From the NCBI RefSeq assembly GCF_020085105.1, contig NC_058045.1:11231833-11295832 (forward strand): a DNA stretch of 64,000 nucleotides. The letters are read 5' to 3'. A program made the translations under genes and the position numbers. Origin of the DNA: Siniperca chuatsi. Taxonomy: Eukaryota; Chordata; Actinopteri; Centrarchiformes; Sinipercidae. Under the pieces are notes generated by a model. That model was given only the letters and a program-made list of their open reading frames with translations. It searched no databases and was not told the DNA's origin. Position 1 is the first letter of the stretch. The number at the start of each line of letters is the position of its first letter. Of this stretch, positions 50,018 through 59,468 are shown in pieces.

Positions 50018-52153
50018 TCAGCGGCTTGGCTGCTTGTAGTTGCCGTTGATCTCCTCCGAGATGTTGACTGCCTCTGCTCCCAGCGGTAATCTGTCACTGT
50101 ACTCCGAGCCCATTTCAAACTCCTCCTGGTTAGTTTTGGATGAGGATCCGGGGATGGACTCTGTCACCACGCTGCCCTCAGCCTCTCCCTCTCCGTCTCC
50201 TTCCTCTTCCTCGACCTCTCCATCCCCCTCGCCTAACTCGCTGGGGTTGAAGGTTTTGTCTGACTCCACAAAAGACGCCCTGGGATCAAAATCTCCAGCC
50301 ATTTGTTTCTCCATCTGATCTGGATTCTGAGCCCTCATGATCAGCTTGTAGGTCTTCCCTTGGTACTTGTATAGCAAATGGCAGCAGGTGGCCCCCAGTA
50401 AGGGAACAGTGGCCAGACCCAGTAGGAAAATGCTGACAACCACGATGATAAGCAGGGAGGGGATCTTCTTCCTAGTTGTGAAGACTACTTGGACTTGGCA
50501 GTCCTGCCCCCCATAAGTGAGACAAAGTGTGTAATTGGTGCCAGGCTGTAAACCATGGAAGCGGTAGGCATTAACCCCCTCCTCTATGTTGGACCACTGA
50601 ACCATGGAGTGTCCATTACCTGTATTTACACAGAGGTAGAGCATGTCCAGGGTGGTTTTACTGGATGAGGACTGGAACAGACCCAGGGGCTCTTTATTCA
50701 CTGTTTCCTGGTTTTCAGTTTGACTGAGATGAAGGTTAGATTTGCTGCTGGGAAGCTGCAGCGGATTCAGCTGCACTTTGGCCTCCGTCTCTGACACTTC
50801 TAATGCAATAACACCAAAATCAAAAGTGTACTGCTTCAGGTCATCCAAGCTCAGGTTGAAGGCGTGGTTGGAGATGTATTCACTGCTTTCTCTCACGCCA
50901 CACTTGGTGGGGTCCTTTGAGACACCACCAACCTGCTCGGTGCCGTCACTTTTGTCTGACGAACCTTCAGGGCTGCCCTTTGTCTTTTCTTCAGGCTTGC
51001 TCCAGTTGATCACATTGTTTTTGGAGATCTTGGTCTCTGTAGGCTTTCTAACAGATGGATGGATCTTGTCCACTGTAGAATCAAGCTTTGAGTCCCTGGC
51101 AGGTTTTTGGGTGCCTGCCATAACCACTTTAACACCACGCTCCACCTTACCTAAATCATTCACCGCAGAGCAGCTGTAATTTCCATCTTCCTTTTTACTC
51201 ATACGAGGGATGATGAGAGTGCCGTTTCTAAAGACGAGGAATCGATTGTTGGTTGTTTTATCATTAATTGGCACATCGTTTATCTCTCCAGTAGAGGGCA
51301 ACGGGAACAGATAGTTCTGATTTCCTGCAGTCACCTCCCAGCTGAGCTGCGGTGTGGGGCTACCTTTTGCCTCACAATTTAAGATGACCATGAAACCCTC
51401 ATAGAGCTCTGTGTTCTCAATGTTGGGCTGGTAGGTTATTGTGACAGTAGGGGCCTTACAGTCCAGTTTGGGAATCGTTGTAACCATTGTACCCTTCAGG
51501 TGTTCAGGGGCCTCACATAAAATTAAATTTGGCTCGGGGACAGAAATCTTAGTTGTTGCGATCCAATCCCTCAGCCACTCCAGGCTGCAGGAGCATGTGA
51601 AGGGGTTGTTAAAAATCTGAAGGTGGGACATGGAGGAGAGAGCACTGAAGGTACCCTCCACAATGGTGGTAAACTTGTTGTTGTTGATGCGCAGCGACCT
51701 CAGATCTTTGAGAGTGGAAAAGGCATCCTTTGGAAGGTTCATCATCTCATTGTTGTTCATTTTCAGAAGCTGCAGGGCTGTGAGGTTGTGCAGATCCTCC
51801 CATGGAAAGTTCACAATTTTGTTGTAGCTGATGTCCAGGTTGCGGAGCTGGATCAGGGGAGCCAAGGTGTCCGTCTCTATGGTAACCAACTCATTGTGGG
51901 ACAGCCAGAGTGAGGTGACCTGCGTGATACTGATGAAGCTTTTACTTTTCAGTAATTTGATCTTATTGGCAGAAAGGCTCACGGTGGTAACATTGGTGGG
52001 GAGACCCACGGGTACCACCAGCAGGTCTTTGTAAGCACAGTCAGCAAACTGGAGGGCAAATTTATCCTGGCAGCTGCATAGCTCTGGACAGCACTGCACA
52101 ATGCCAACCACAGTAGTCCACAAGGCAAGGAGCTGTAGGAGCTGTCTCGCCAT
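50018..52153 (-). CDS. islr2: ISLR2 (Linx), LRR and Ig-domain neuronal membrane protein
   Basis: A single uninterrupted coding exon of 711 codons plus TGA. The order is: signal peptide MARQLLQLLALWTTVVGIVQ, an LRR N-cap CPELCSCQ, five or six leucine-rich repeats (LxxLxLxxN spacing, to about residue 175), a C-rich C-cap (CSCSLEWLRDW), a C2-type Ig domain (about 230-345, YSCSAV near its end), a long low-complexity stalk, one membrane helix (SLLIIVVVSIFLLGLATVPL, about residues 565-590) and an acidic tail with a run of E/D/G. I start at the ATG at 52151-52153; five upstream codons that seem open begin with TTG and lie across a splice acceptor. ISLR2 is known to interact with Trk/Ret receptors and to guide axons. 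Human ISLR2 is about 745 aa. Intact, no frame problem. Confidence 0.95.
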   Translation of the reverse strand: MARQLLQLLALWTTVVGIVQCCPELCSCQDKFALQFADCAYKDLLVVPVGLPTNVTTVSLSANKIKLLKSKSFISITQVTSLWLSHNELVTIETDTLAPLIQLRNLDISYNKIVNFPWEDLHNLTALQLLKMNNNEMMNLPKDAFSTLKDLRSLRINNNKFTTIVEGTFSALSSMSHLQIFNNPFTCSCSLEWLRDWIATTKISVPEPNLILCEAPEHLKGTMVTTIPKLDCKAPTVTITYQPNIENTELYEGFMVILNCEAKGSPTPQLSWEVTAGNQNYLFPLPSTGEINDVPINDKTTNNRFLVFRNGTLIIPRMSKKEDGNYSCSAVNDLGKVERGVKVVMAGTQKPARDSKLDSTVDKIHPSVRKPTETKISKNNVINWSKPEEKTKGSPEGSSDKSDGTEQVGGVSKDPTKCGVRESSEYISNHAFNLSLDDLKQYTFDFGVIALEVSETEAKVQLNPLQLPSSKSNLHLSQTENQETVNKEPLGLFQSSSSKTTLDMLYLCVNTGNGHSMVQWSNIEEGVNAYRFHGLQPGTNYTLCLTYGGQDCQVQVVFTTRKKIPSLLIIVVVSIFLLGLATVPLLGATCCHLLYKYQGKTYKLIMRAQNPDQMEKQMAGDFDPRASFVESDKTFNPSELGEGDGEVEEEEGDGEGEAEGSVVTESIPGSSSKTNQEEFEMGSEYSDRLPLGAEAVNISEEINGNYKQPSR

Positions 52154-52162
52154 TTTCTGCAC

Positions 52163-52881
52163 CTGCAAGTATCAATTAGCAGACATTAGCCAAAGGTAAA
52201 ATTTTATAAGACAGTCACATAACATCCATTATGTCCATTACACCAGTGGAAATGCAATGTGGAAGCTTTTACATCTCATATAAATTCAAATGTGTTTTAC
52301 TGAGTAGCTTATGCTTTTTAAAGGGGCATCAAACCTCTTTAACACAACTCAAGACTGCATTACAAACTCATAAAAACAGAGAAACTGTAAACAAAAACAG
52401 GTGAATACTATAACTGCTGCTGTCATGCAGTCTGATTGAAAGCATCCTTTTGTTTCGCACTGCACAAAGATAACATTGATTTTTTTTATATTTCTTTGTA
52501 CATCCATGCACTTTCGTTAAAGCATATATGCTGTGTGTCATTTTGCAGCATTTTCAGGGCCAGTTCTCTCCTGCTCTGAGCGCGGTTTCGCAATCCGGGG
52601 CGGACAAACAGGCGCTGATTCTAGTGTTGAAAGCTTTGCTTTTAAAAAAAAAAACTGTTTACTTTCAGAGTTACATTGCAATGTTTCCATGAGCAGTTTA
52701 CACAGAGGTAGGCTATAGCTTCTTGCACTCATGAACAGATGCCGTTGTGATTCATCACAGTTGCAATTGACCTACAGGGCGATGTTTTCCACCTTAGGTT
52801 TTATCTGGATTTGCTCAAGGTCTGTAATTTTTTCATCTTTTACCTTCAGTAACTGCCTGATTAACTACTAAATCGTCTTAC
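52163..52881 (-). other. islr2: Predicted 5' UTR intron of islr2
   Basis: On the minus strand a donor cattggacag/gtaagacg ends a possible leader exon at 52882. An acceptor atacttgcag/gtgcag lies 9 bp before the islr2 ATG. A single coding exon with an upstream non-coding exon is the usual structure of ISLR-family genes. The splice sites are seen; use of the intron is inferred. Confidence 0.55.
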
Positions 52882-53200
52882 CTGTCCAATGTTAACTTCA
52901 ATTCCTGTGTCTTATTAATCACTCTCGGAGTTTACAATCCTCTGAAACAAGTTTAATGGTCGAAAAAACTCTAGTCCTCATGTGTTGTGGATCCTTTTAC
53001 ATGACTTTTGCAGACATCGACAGCGCTGTTGAAGGGCGGTGGAGGGAACATTTTCCCCGGTGAGTCGCTGTTGCAGTCCGACGGCGCTTTTTCCTTCTCC
53101 AGCGAGTGTGGAATCCACTGCGCGCTCCCGCCGCCGCGGAGCGAGAAAAGGAAACGTGAACGCGCAGCCTCTCCCATCTCTGTCCTCACTATTAAAGATA
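52550..53200 (-). promoter_or_regulatory. CpG-rich block, likely islr2 promoter/leader exon
   Basis: CpG dinucleotides cluster here (gagcgcggtttcgcaatccggggcgg at 52578-52603 in part; cgcgctcccgccgccgcgga near 53120), in contrast to the AT-rich surroundings. The block lies just upstream of the predicted islr2 leader exon. No TATA box is evident. Confidence 0.5.
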
Positions 53201-54408
53201 CAGAAGCTCCGGGTCCTCCACCCTCAAAGAAAATTCATAATTTAGGATCCGATGTTTAATTAATTACCCCGACCCAAGCCTATAATCTTTGACCTCATTC
53301 GGTTGGCCTATTGTCTTTAATTAAAGAGTTTCCAAACGCACTTTTTAGTTTAGTTGTGCTGCGAGTACCAGGCTATAGACACAATTTCCAGCACTGCTAA
53401 AATAATTGATATTTAATAATTAAAACAAACAAAACAACAAAACAAACAAAAAGACTGACAAGAGGACTCCAATGACTGAAAAATCTTGAGCCACATAGAT
53501 TATTTGATGGCATTTCATTGCAACAGCGTTACTGTATGTGACGCCTGAATTGATTTGTAAGCGTTAGCGAATATGTAACCGGTAATGGCATATAAAGCTA
53601 ATAGAAACCGCTTTAAGATAAATTACAAATTTGTTATTCTTTTTAAACAGAAATGTCTTCAATCTCGCCCATTTAGCCTATAGCCTACTTTTTGTAACAA
53701 GTCCGGTGGTTTGTTTTAAATGTATGTGGTCGCCTATGACTTTTAAATCGACATTATCATTGTCATTATAGTTCCTTTAATGTTTGAGTCATACTGTATG
53801 CATAAGTGTTAGTATTTGATGAGACTTGTTTCCTGCTCAAATACTGCCATCGTCTGGTACACTGCAGTATGAACTCTGTCTCTGTGGTAGTTCAAATAAC
53901 AGACCACTTGGCCATAATAATGCATAATAAATGTGCAACATACACCATCAAATTAGTAAGAGAATAGTTCGTGGATCTAAAGGCTTACTGGTAGGTACTG
54001 TTATTTCCTTCCTCTCCAGTGTTTTTGACTATGAGTGTGTGTGAGGACCAATTTGAGTTTAAGACCTTGGGAATGAGGACAATTTGGCTTTTCCTCACTT
54101 TGGGCGGGACATTCAAATGGTTCACAGTTTATCAAGTCTGTCTTAAAACAATAGTCAGCTGCCCATATGAACATTGAAGCAGTTTGTGCTTGCTGGCTGT
54201 TAAAATATCCTTTCCTATTGCTTCAAATGTAGACCTAAGTGATGGGGGACACAATCCACAGTCCTCATTCTGTGTGAACATGTATTCCAAAGTTTATCTG
54301 AGGTTAACATGAGTCACAAATCAATTGAGTATCATCCAAAGTTACAGGTTTTTTAGTAGCCTACTTTGTGTTACTATCCCATGTGTCTTTTAATGGCCTG
54401 TATGAACA
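53201..54408. other. Intergenic, nothing recognised
   Basis: AT-rich DNA upstream of islr2. No exon, RNA gene or identifiable repeat. Confidence 0.5.
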
Positions 54409-54416
54409 GGAGGAAT

Positions 54417-55254
54417 TAGAGTTGTGACGTTCGCGAACGAACCGATTCTTTTGAACGGCTCATAAACATGAACGATGGGAGCCGAGTCGCGGCTGGAGGG
54501 GAGCCGTTCTTTCTGTCGTTCTTTTTTCCTATGCGTGTTTCACACAGATGCACACAAATGAGCTCCTCCGCGAGACAGAACAGTTATAGGGGGAGGGGCG
54601 CACCCAGCGCAGGCCAACCCTTTATAGCGTGATGATATTAGTTATTAGTTGTGCAAGCATCCTTCACGTGAGTACTCCAGTGGAAAAAAAAGTCATTGGG
54701 TAGGAGCAGAGCCATGACATGTGCACGCTGCCGTCACATGCTTACTCCAGTTTAAAAAAAAACAAAACAAAAAAAACACGTGCGATTGCCTCTCTGTCTC
54801 AGTGCCAAACAAAGTTTACAGTAGTAATAGTATGTAGTATGTAGACATTTCCATTTTATTTATTCTAATTTTATCTACTTTAAATATTTTTTGTTTTCTA
54901 TCAAAATGTTCTTGTGTGATAACAATGTTCTTGTGTGGAAGTGTTTGTAGTAAAAGCTGTTTTGCACAGAAATTCATTGCAGCCGGCTTTGTTTTTGATG
55001 TTTATTTGTGAGTAGGTATTGTATGAATAACATAAGTCAACGTAGCTTTACACACACACACACACACACACACACTTTGTACTAAAGGTAAATCCAAAAT
55101 AGTGATGTCACTGTCTAAGCAGAGGGATTTGTGCTTCTTAAAACTGACTAAATATTTAAAAAGAGCCAAAAGAGCCGTTCTTTTGAACGGCTCTTTGAAA
55201 GGAACGGATCGCGAAGATCCGGATCCCCTCAAAGAGCCATAAATCCCATCACTA
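54417..55254. mobile_element. Non-autonomous hAT-like transposon with 8-bp target duplication
   Basis: An 838-bp element flanked by perfect 8-bp direct repeats ggaggaat (54409-54416 and 55255-55262), the hAT hallmark. The ends begin TAGAGTTGTGACG and, on the complement, TAGTGATGGGATT. Subterminal regions carry repeated GAACGGCTC/GAGCCGTTC motifs, including a near-perfect hairpin at 55161-55188 (agccgttc-tttt-gaacggct). It contains a CA run (55049-55074) and no transposase gene. Confidence 0.85.
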
Positions 55255-55262
55255 GGAGGAAT

Positions 55263-58200
55263 GATTACAGCAAGCAAAAACTGTTTTAATGTATAAATAG
55301 GCAAGTGAGTATTGTTTTAAGACAGACATGAAAAAATGTGAACCCTTTAAAACTTGGCCTTTGGGTTAAGTTAGACTTAAGTTTAGGGTTCAGTTTAGGG
55401 TAAGGAGTCCGTGTAACGCTTAGAAGATTGGAAAAATCTAAAATTGTATTTTTTGTTGGTCAAATTTCTATTATAATTTTTTATATGGAAAACTGAACTG
55501 ATAAGTGTTTCATGGACCAGGTCGGGGTTTTTAGGTTGGGGTTGTGAAAGTGTCAGTCCTGTTAGACAAGGAGGACCTCTGCTGTCAAAATACTGTAATT
55601 ACATACAGAATTGGTAAAATTACTGTTCTTATAACAAACCTGTAAGTAAATTACACAGTCTATTCATAGAAATACTAAACATATTTTGGATAACATTAAC
55701 GTACATTAGAAAATGTATCACTATTTCATATGTTTTAAGTACAGTTTGTTTTTAATCTACAGGGTGGGTTTCCAGTCATGAACCATAACCATGGTTTGTT
55801 TTGTTCCATGATTTCCTTGACTTTGGCTTCTTCCAGTAGACTTTCCCATTAAAGAAGCACAGCAGGAACACTGTAAATTATTTTCAAGTCCTCTAGGGAT
55901 CAAAGTCTATTCGTGCTAATTTCAGATCACAGCTGAGATACGAGAAGCTTACGGTCACCATTTCACCGATTTTAGACTGCAGTGTGGCACCATCCAGACT
56001 CTGAGCTGCTGACAGTTTAGAGATGGGGATACTCAAAGTGCTTCTTAAAATAGGCCTACAGAAAATCAGTGATGCTTGTAATACGGTATGAAGCAAGGTT
56101 TGAAGCAAATACAAGGTTGCCACAACACCACTTGAAACATTTCTTAATTGAACATGGTGACTCCCAAAATGACTCATGTACACCACAGACAAATTACATT
56201 ACCCACAAAAACACATTTTACATCTCCATCTGAACTATGAGTAGTCTTCTCAGCAGCCAACACTCTACAGGTCAAGTGGACTCTTAACCACAGGAGGCTC
56301 TTAGCTGTCAGGTCAGGTGTCGTGTCAGCTCCGGCTTAAGCCAGAGACTTCATTAAAGTGACCTGACAGCAAGACACATGTACTGTAGGTGGGTCATCTG
56401 TATTCACCCTGTGCCCTACACTGCTGGGAAAACAAAACAATTGTAGTCAAAAGTCTGTGTTGTAACCTCAGAAAAACAACTGACAACATCTTCATACTTC
56501 AGATATACCATGTAGCATCATCACTGTGGTTTTCTAAACTGAGGATGACAGCAAGCTACACAACCCAACATAGTAACAGCAGGGTTTGGTCACAAACAAG
56601 AAAGCTAACATGCCAAGATGACTGTGCTCCTTTACCCCCCACCCCACCCTCCCGTTCTTGATGTTCTTACCTCAGTAACACTAAACATCACAGTATTTTA
56701 TTTTTGTGTCAAGGGGGCAGAGTTTAGAAGTACTCATTATCAGAAAATGGAAATGGAAAGATTTCACTGTGCTAGATGTGTAATCTTGGATCTAATTTGA
56801 AAGAAATATAAACAGCGGGAGAATTCTCATGAAGCTTCAAAACACAATTACTTAATCTGAAAATCAAGGACAGCCAGCCAAGTGGTTGTGGTGCGATGGC
56901 CAAAGAGCTACATAGTGTAGCTGTGCTGTGATTTCCTCTCCTTGTGTAAACAAGATGTACTCACTTGGTCATCATTAGTAGGGTTGAGACGTCAAATCCA
57001 GGAATAAGACAGTCTAAGCTTAAGATCCTTAGTGGTTGTCTCAGACTGCACGTGATCTACTGAGTGTTATGTCTGAGGAATGACACAGAGATTAGATACG
57101 GATAAATTACTTTCTTCAAACAACTTATGAGTGGGTGTAAGTGAGGTATGACTATGACTCCTTGTGAACAATGTTATGGATTTTCAGCTCCATTTTTTTT
57201 ATTTTAATGATTAGAAAATCAACAATATCCACTTACATCCTTTGAGTAGAATTTTCAAGCAATCATTATGCAAAACACATAATGCACATATAAAATATCC
57301 AGTATTAAACATTATATATTTAGCAATAAAATAAAAGTTAAGATCATACCAAAATACTATTTACACAATAAATATATTTAACTTAGTAGTCGTTTCTTGT
57401 TTAAGACTATGTATCTTTTGAAGGAAGAAATAACAGTCTCTGTAATTCATAAGCAATAAAGCACACACACATTTTTGCCAAAATGTATGTGTAAATTAAA
57501 TAAGGTGCTTATTATTTTTGAAGTTAGACTTTATCTGCTCCACAGCAAAATACGTTTCATTGCACATTTTTCAAACATCTCTCTGATCACTGATTAATGG
57601 GAGACAAAACAGGAAAGTTCGAGGACGGTCCCTGGCTGCCTCCACCCTTCCCTAAACACTGATATAAATAATCAGTGCACTGGGGTGGGGCACAGAGGAA
57701 ATTTACACAGGAACTTTAAACCTCTAATGGTGTAAAGAGCTAAGAGCTGGCCTTAACAAGTGCACGCCCTACTACTACACCACGCCAACTACACAATGTC
57801 TACTTACTATGTACTCATGATCACAACATTTTAGTGATGTGCTTTGGTTTAAGTGTTACTGTCATACACAGACTGCGTCCTTCTTACTGTAAAAGGATTA
57901 CTTCAGATTACTTCTTATACCTTCCCTAATAACTAAGTAATTCATGCAGGATGCTGAATTCATTGGCTGATCAAAACAAACAACATTAGGGCTCTTCAGA
58001 TCATTCAAATTATGCTCTACTGCTTACTGGTTGTGCTGTTTTCTCCCTCCATGACATCGACCTCTTGCTGTTCTGGCTTCTCTTTTTATTATAAACTTGG
58101 CTACAGCATGTTCCGGTAGACAGAAAACCTATGGTAAGCCACAGCTATGCTCACGGCGGGAGTGATCCTGCTTGAACTGTTGACTTGCAAGCTGCATTGG

Positions 58201-58300
58201 TGTTAGGGTGGATTTCCTTTAGTGCTGCCTGCGCCCTAGTGTGATCGAACAGAACTTTTCAAAGAGAAAGGAGTGTAGAGTTTAAATAGTAATTTGTGCA
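55263..58300. other. Intergenic between islr2 and the sema7a 3' end, nothing recognised
   Basis: About 3 kb of AT-rich DNA. The open frame at 55893-56192 (minus) lacks domains or splice support. A C-rich run (cccccc...) occurs near 56634. No RNA gene or clear transposon was identified. Confidence 0.5.
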
Positions 58301-59462
58301 CAGGGTGGGCGATATGGCCATACAATAATATCATGATATTTCAGGGTATTTCTGCGATAATGTATTCTTGACGATTCTTGGCTCTTGGTTGAGTACCAAC
58401 TGGGTGCTTCTGCTTGAGATGGTGACATAAGTTTGTTGTATTGACCCCTTATGTTATTACAGTCTTCTTGCACGTCTTACATATTATCGGAATATTTCCT
58501 TTATCACAATATGAATTATTTTGATCATATTAGTACAAGTTCAAGTTTATTTCTCCCTCTGTGAAGCACTTTCAGAATCAGAATCAGAAATACTTTATTG
58601 ATCCCCGTAGGGAAACTCTATGTTACAGTAGCTCGCCTTTACGTCAGAGCACACGGGAGAAAGTACTAGCAAACAATATGATACACTATAAAACACTATA
58701 AAAACAGGTCAGAAAATAAATTAAGTATCAGGTCGGTATAAGTATAAGATAAACTAAGTGTCAAGTACCAAGTGGGTTTACCGGTTGATGATGATAGTAC
58801 AGTATAATAATACAATGTAACAAAATAAGTAATAAGCAGAGGTGCATGTACTGTCGAGAGTAATAGAGGTATATAATAATATCAATAACAATAAATAAGA
58901 AAAACTAACATGGGAAAACTAATATTGCACGGGAGTAGTACCCAGAATATTGCACAATTATTCAATTACTGCAGAGATGTAATGAACAATGTCCAGTTTA
59001 GTGACCTAGGGTCATACAGACTAACCCTTAGAGGAAGGAGTTAAAGAGCTTGATGGCCACAGGCAGGAATGACTTCCTGTGGCGCTCTGTGGTGCTTTTT
59101 GGTGGGATGAGTCTTCCGCTGAAGGTGCTCCTTTGTTTGACTAGCACGTCATGGAGTGGGTGGGAGACACTGTCCAAGATGGCATGTAGTTTGGCCAGCA
59201 TCCTCCTCTCTGACACCACCGCCAGAGAGTCCAGCTCCACCCCCACAATGTCACTGGCCTTACGGATCAGTTTGTTGAGTCTGTTGGCGTCCGCTACCTT
59301 CAACCTGCTGGCCCAGCATGCAACAGCATACAGGATAGCACTGGCCACCAGTGCTATTGTACTTTGTTTTGAAAAGTGCTCTATAAATAAGTTTCTTCTT
59401 CTTATTATTATTAAAAAATATACTGATATCATTGTGAACAATACGATATGGCACAGCCCTAG
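58301..59462. mobile_element. Nested repeat block: terminal-repeat element containing LINE fragments
   Basis: The left end (cagggtgggcgatatggcc atac) and the complement of the right end (tagggctgtgccatatcgta ttg) are similar, as in a TIR element; the left arm extends to about 58540. LINE-derived pieces occupy the middle (58545-59410). I could not find a matching target-site duplication, so the outer element is a probable, not a proven, unit. Its right edge is 6 bp from the sema7a stop codon. Confidence 0.55.
58572..59345 (-). mobile_element. 5'-truncated L2-clade LINE fragment
   Basis: The minus strand ends with the signature 3' tail ggggatcaataaagta then repeats of attctg (plus strand cagaatcagaatcag at 58572). 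Upstream it encodes the last roughly 100 residues of an L2-type reverse-transcriptase protein (e.g. KVADANRLNKLIRKAS, STFSGRLIPP, then FLPVAIKLFNSFL) ending in a stop at 59028-59030. The 5' part is missing, as is normal for LINE copies. Short tails of two further retroposons flank it (58545-58570, 59350-59410). Confidence 0.75.
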
Positions 59463-59468
59463 CACACC

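Noticed and set aside
50742-51179. 145-codon plus-strand open frame inside islr2
   Set aside because: It is the antisense shadow of a long conserved coding exon.
52154-52168. Five extra N-terminal codons for islr2
   Set aside because: They start with TTG, not ATG, and cross a good splice acceptor. The ATG at 52153 begins a proper signal peptide.
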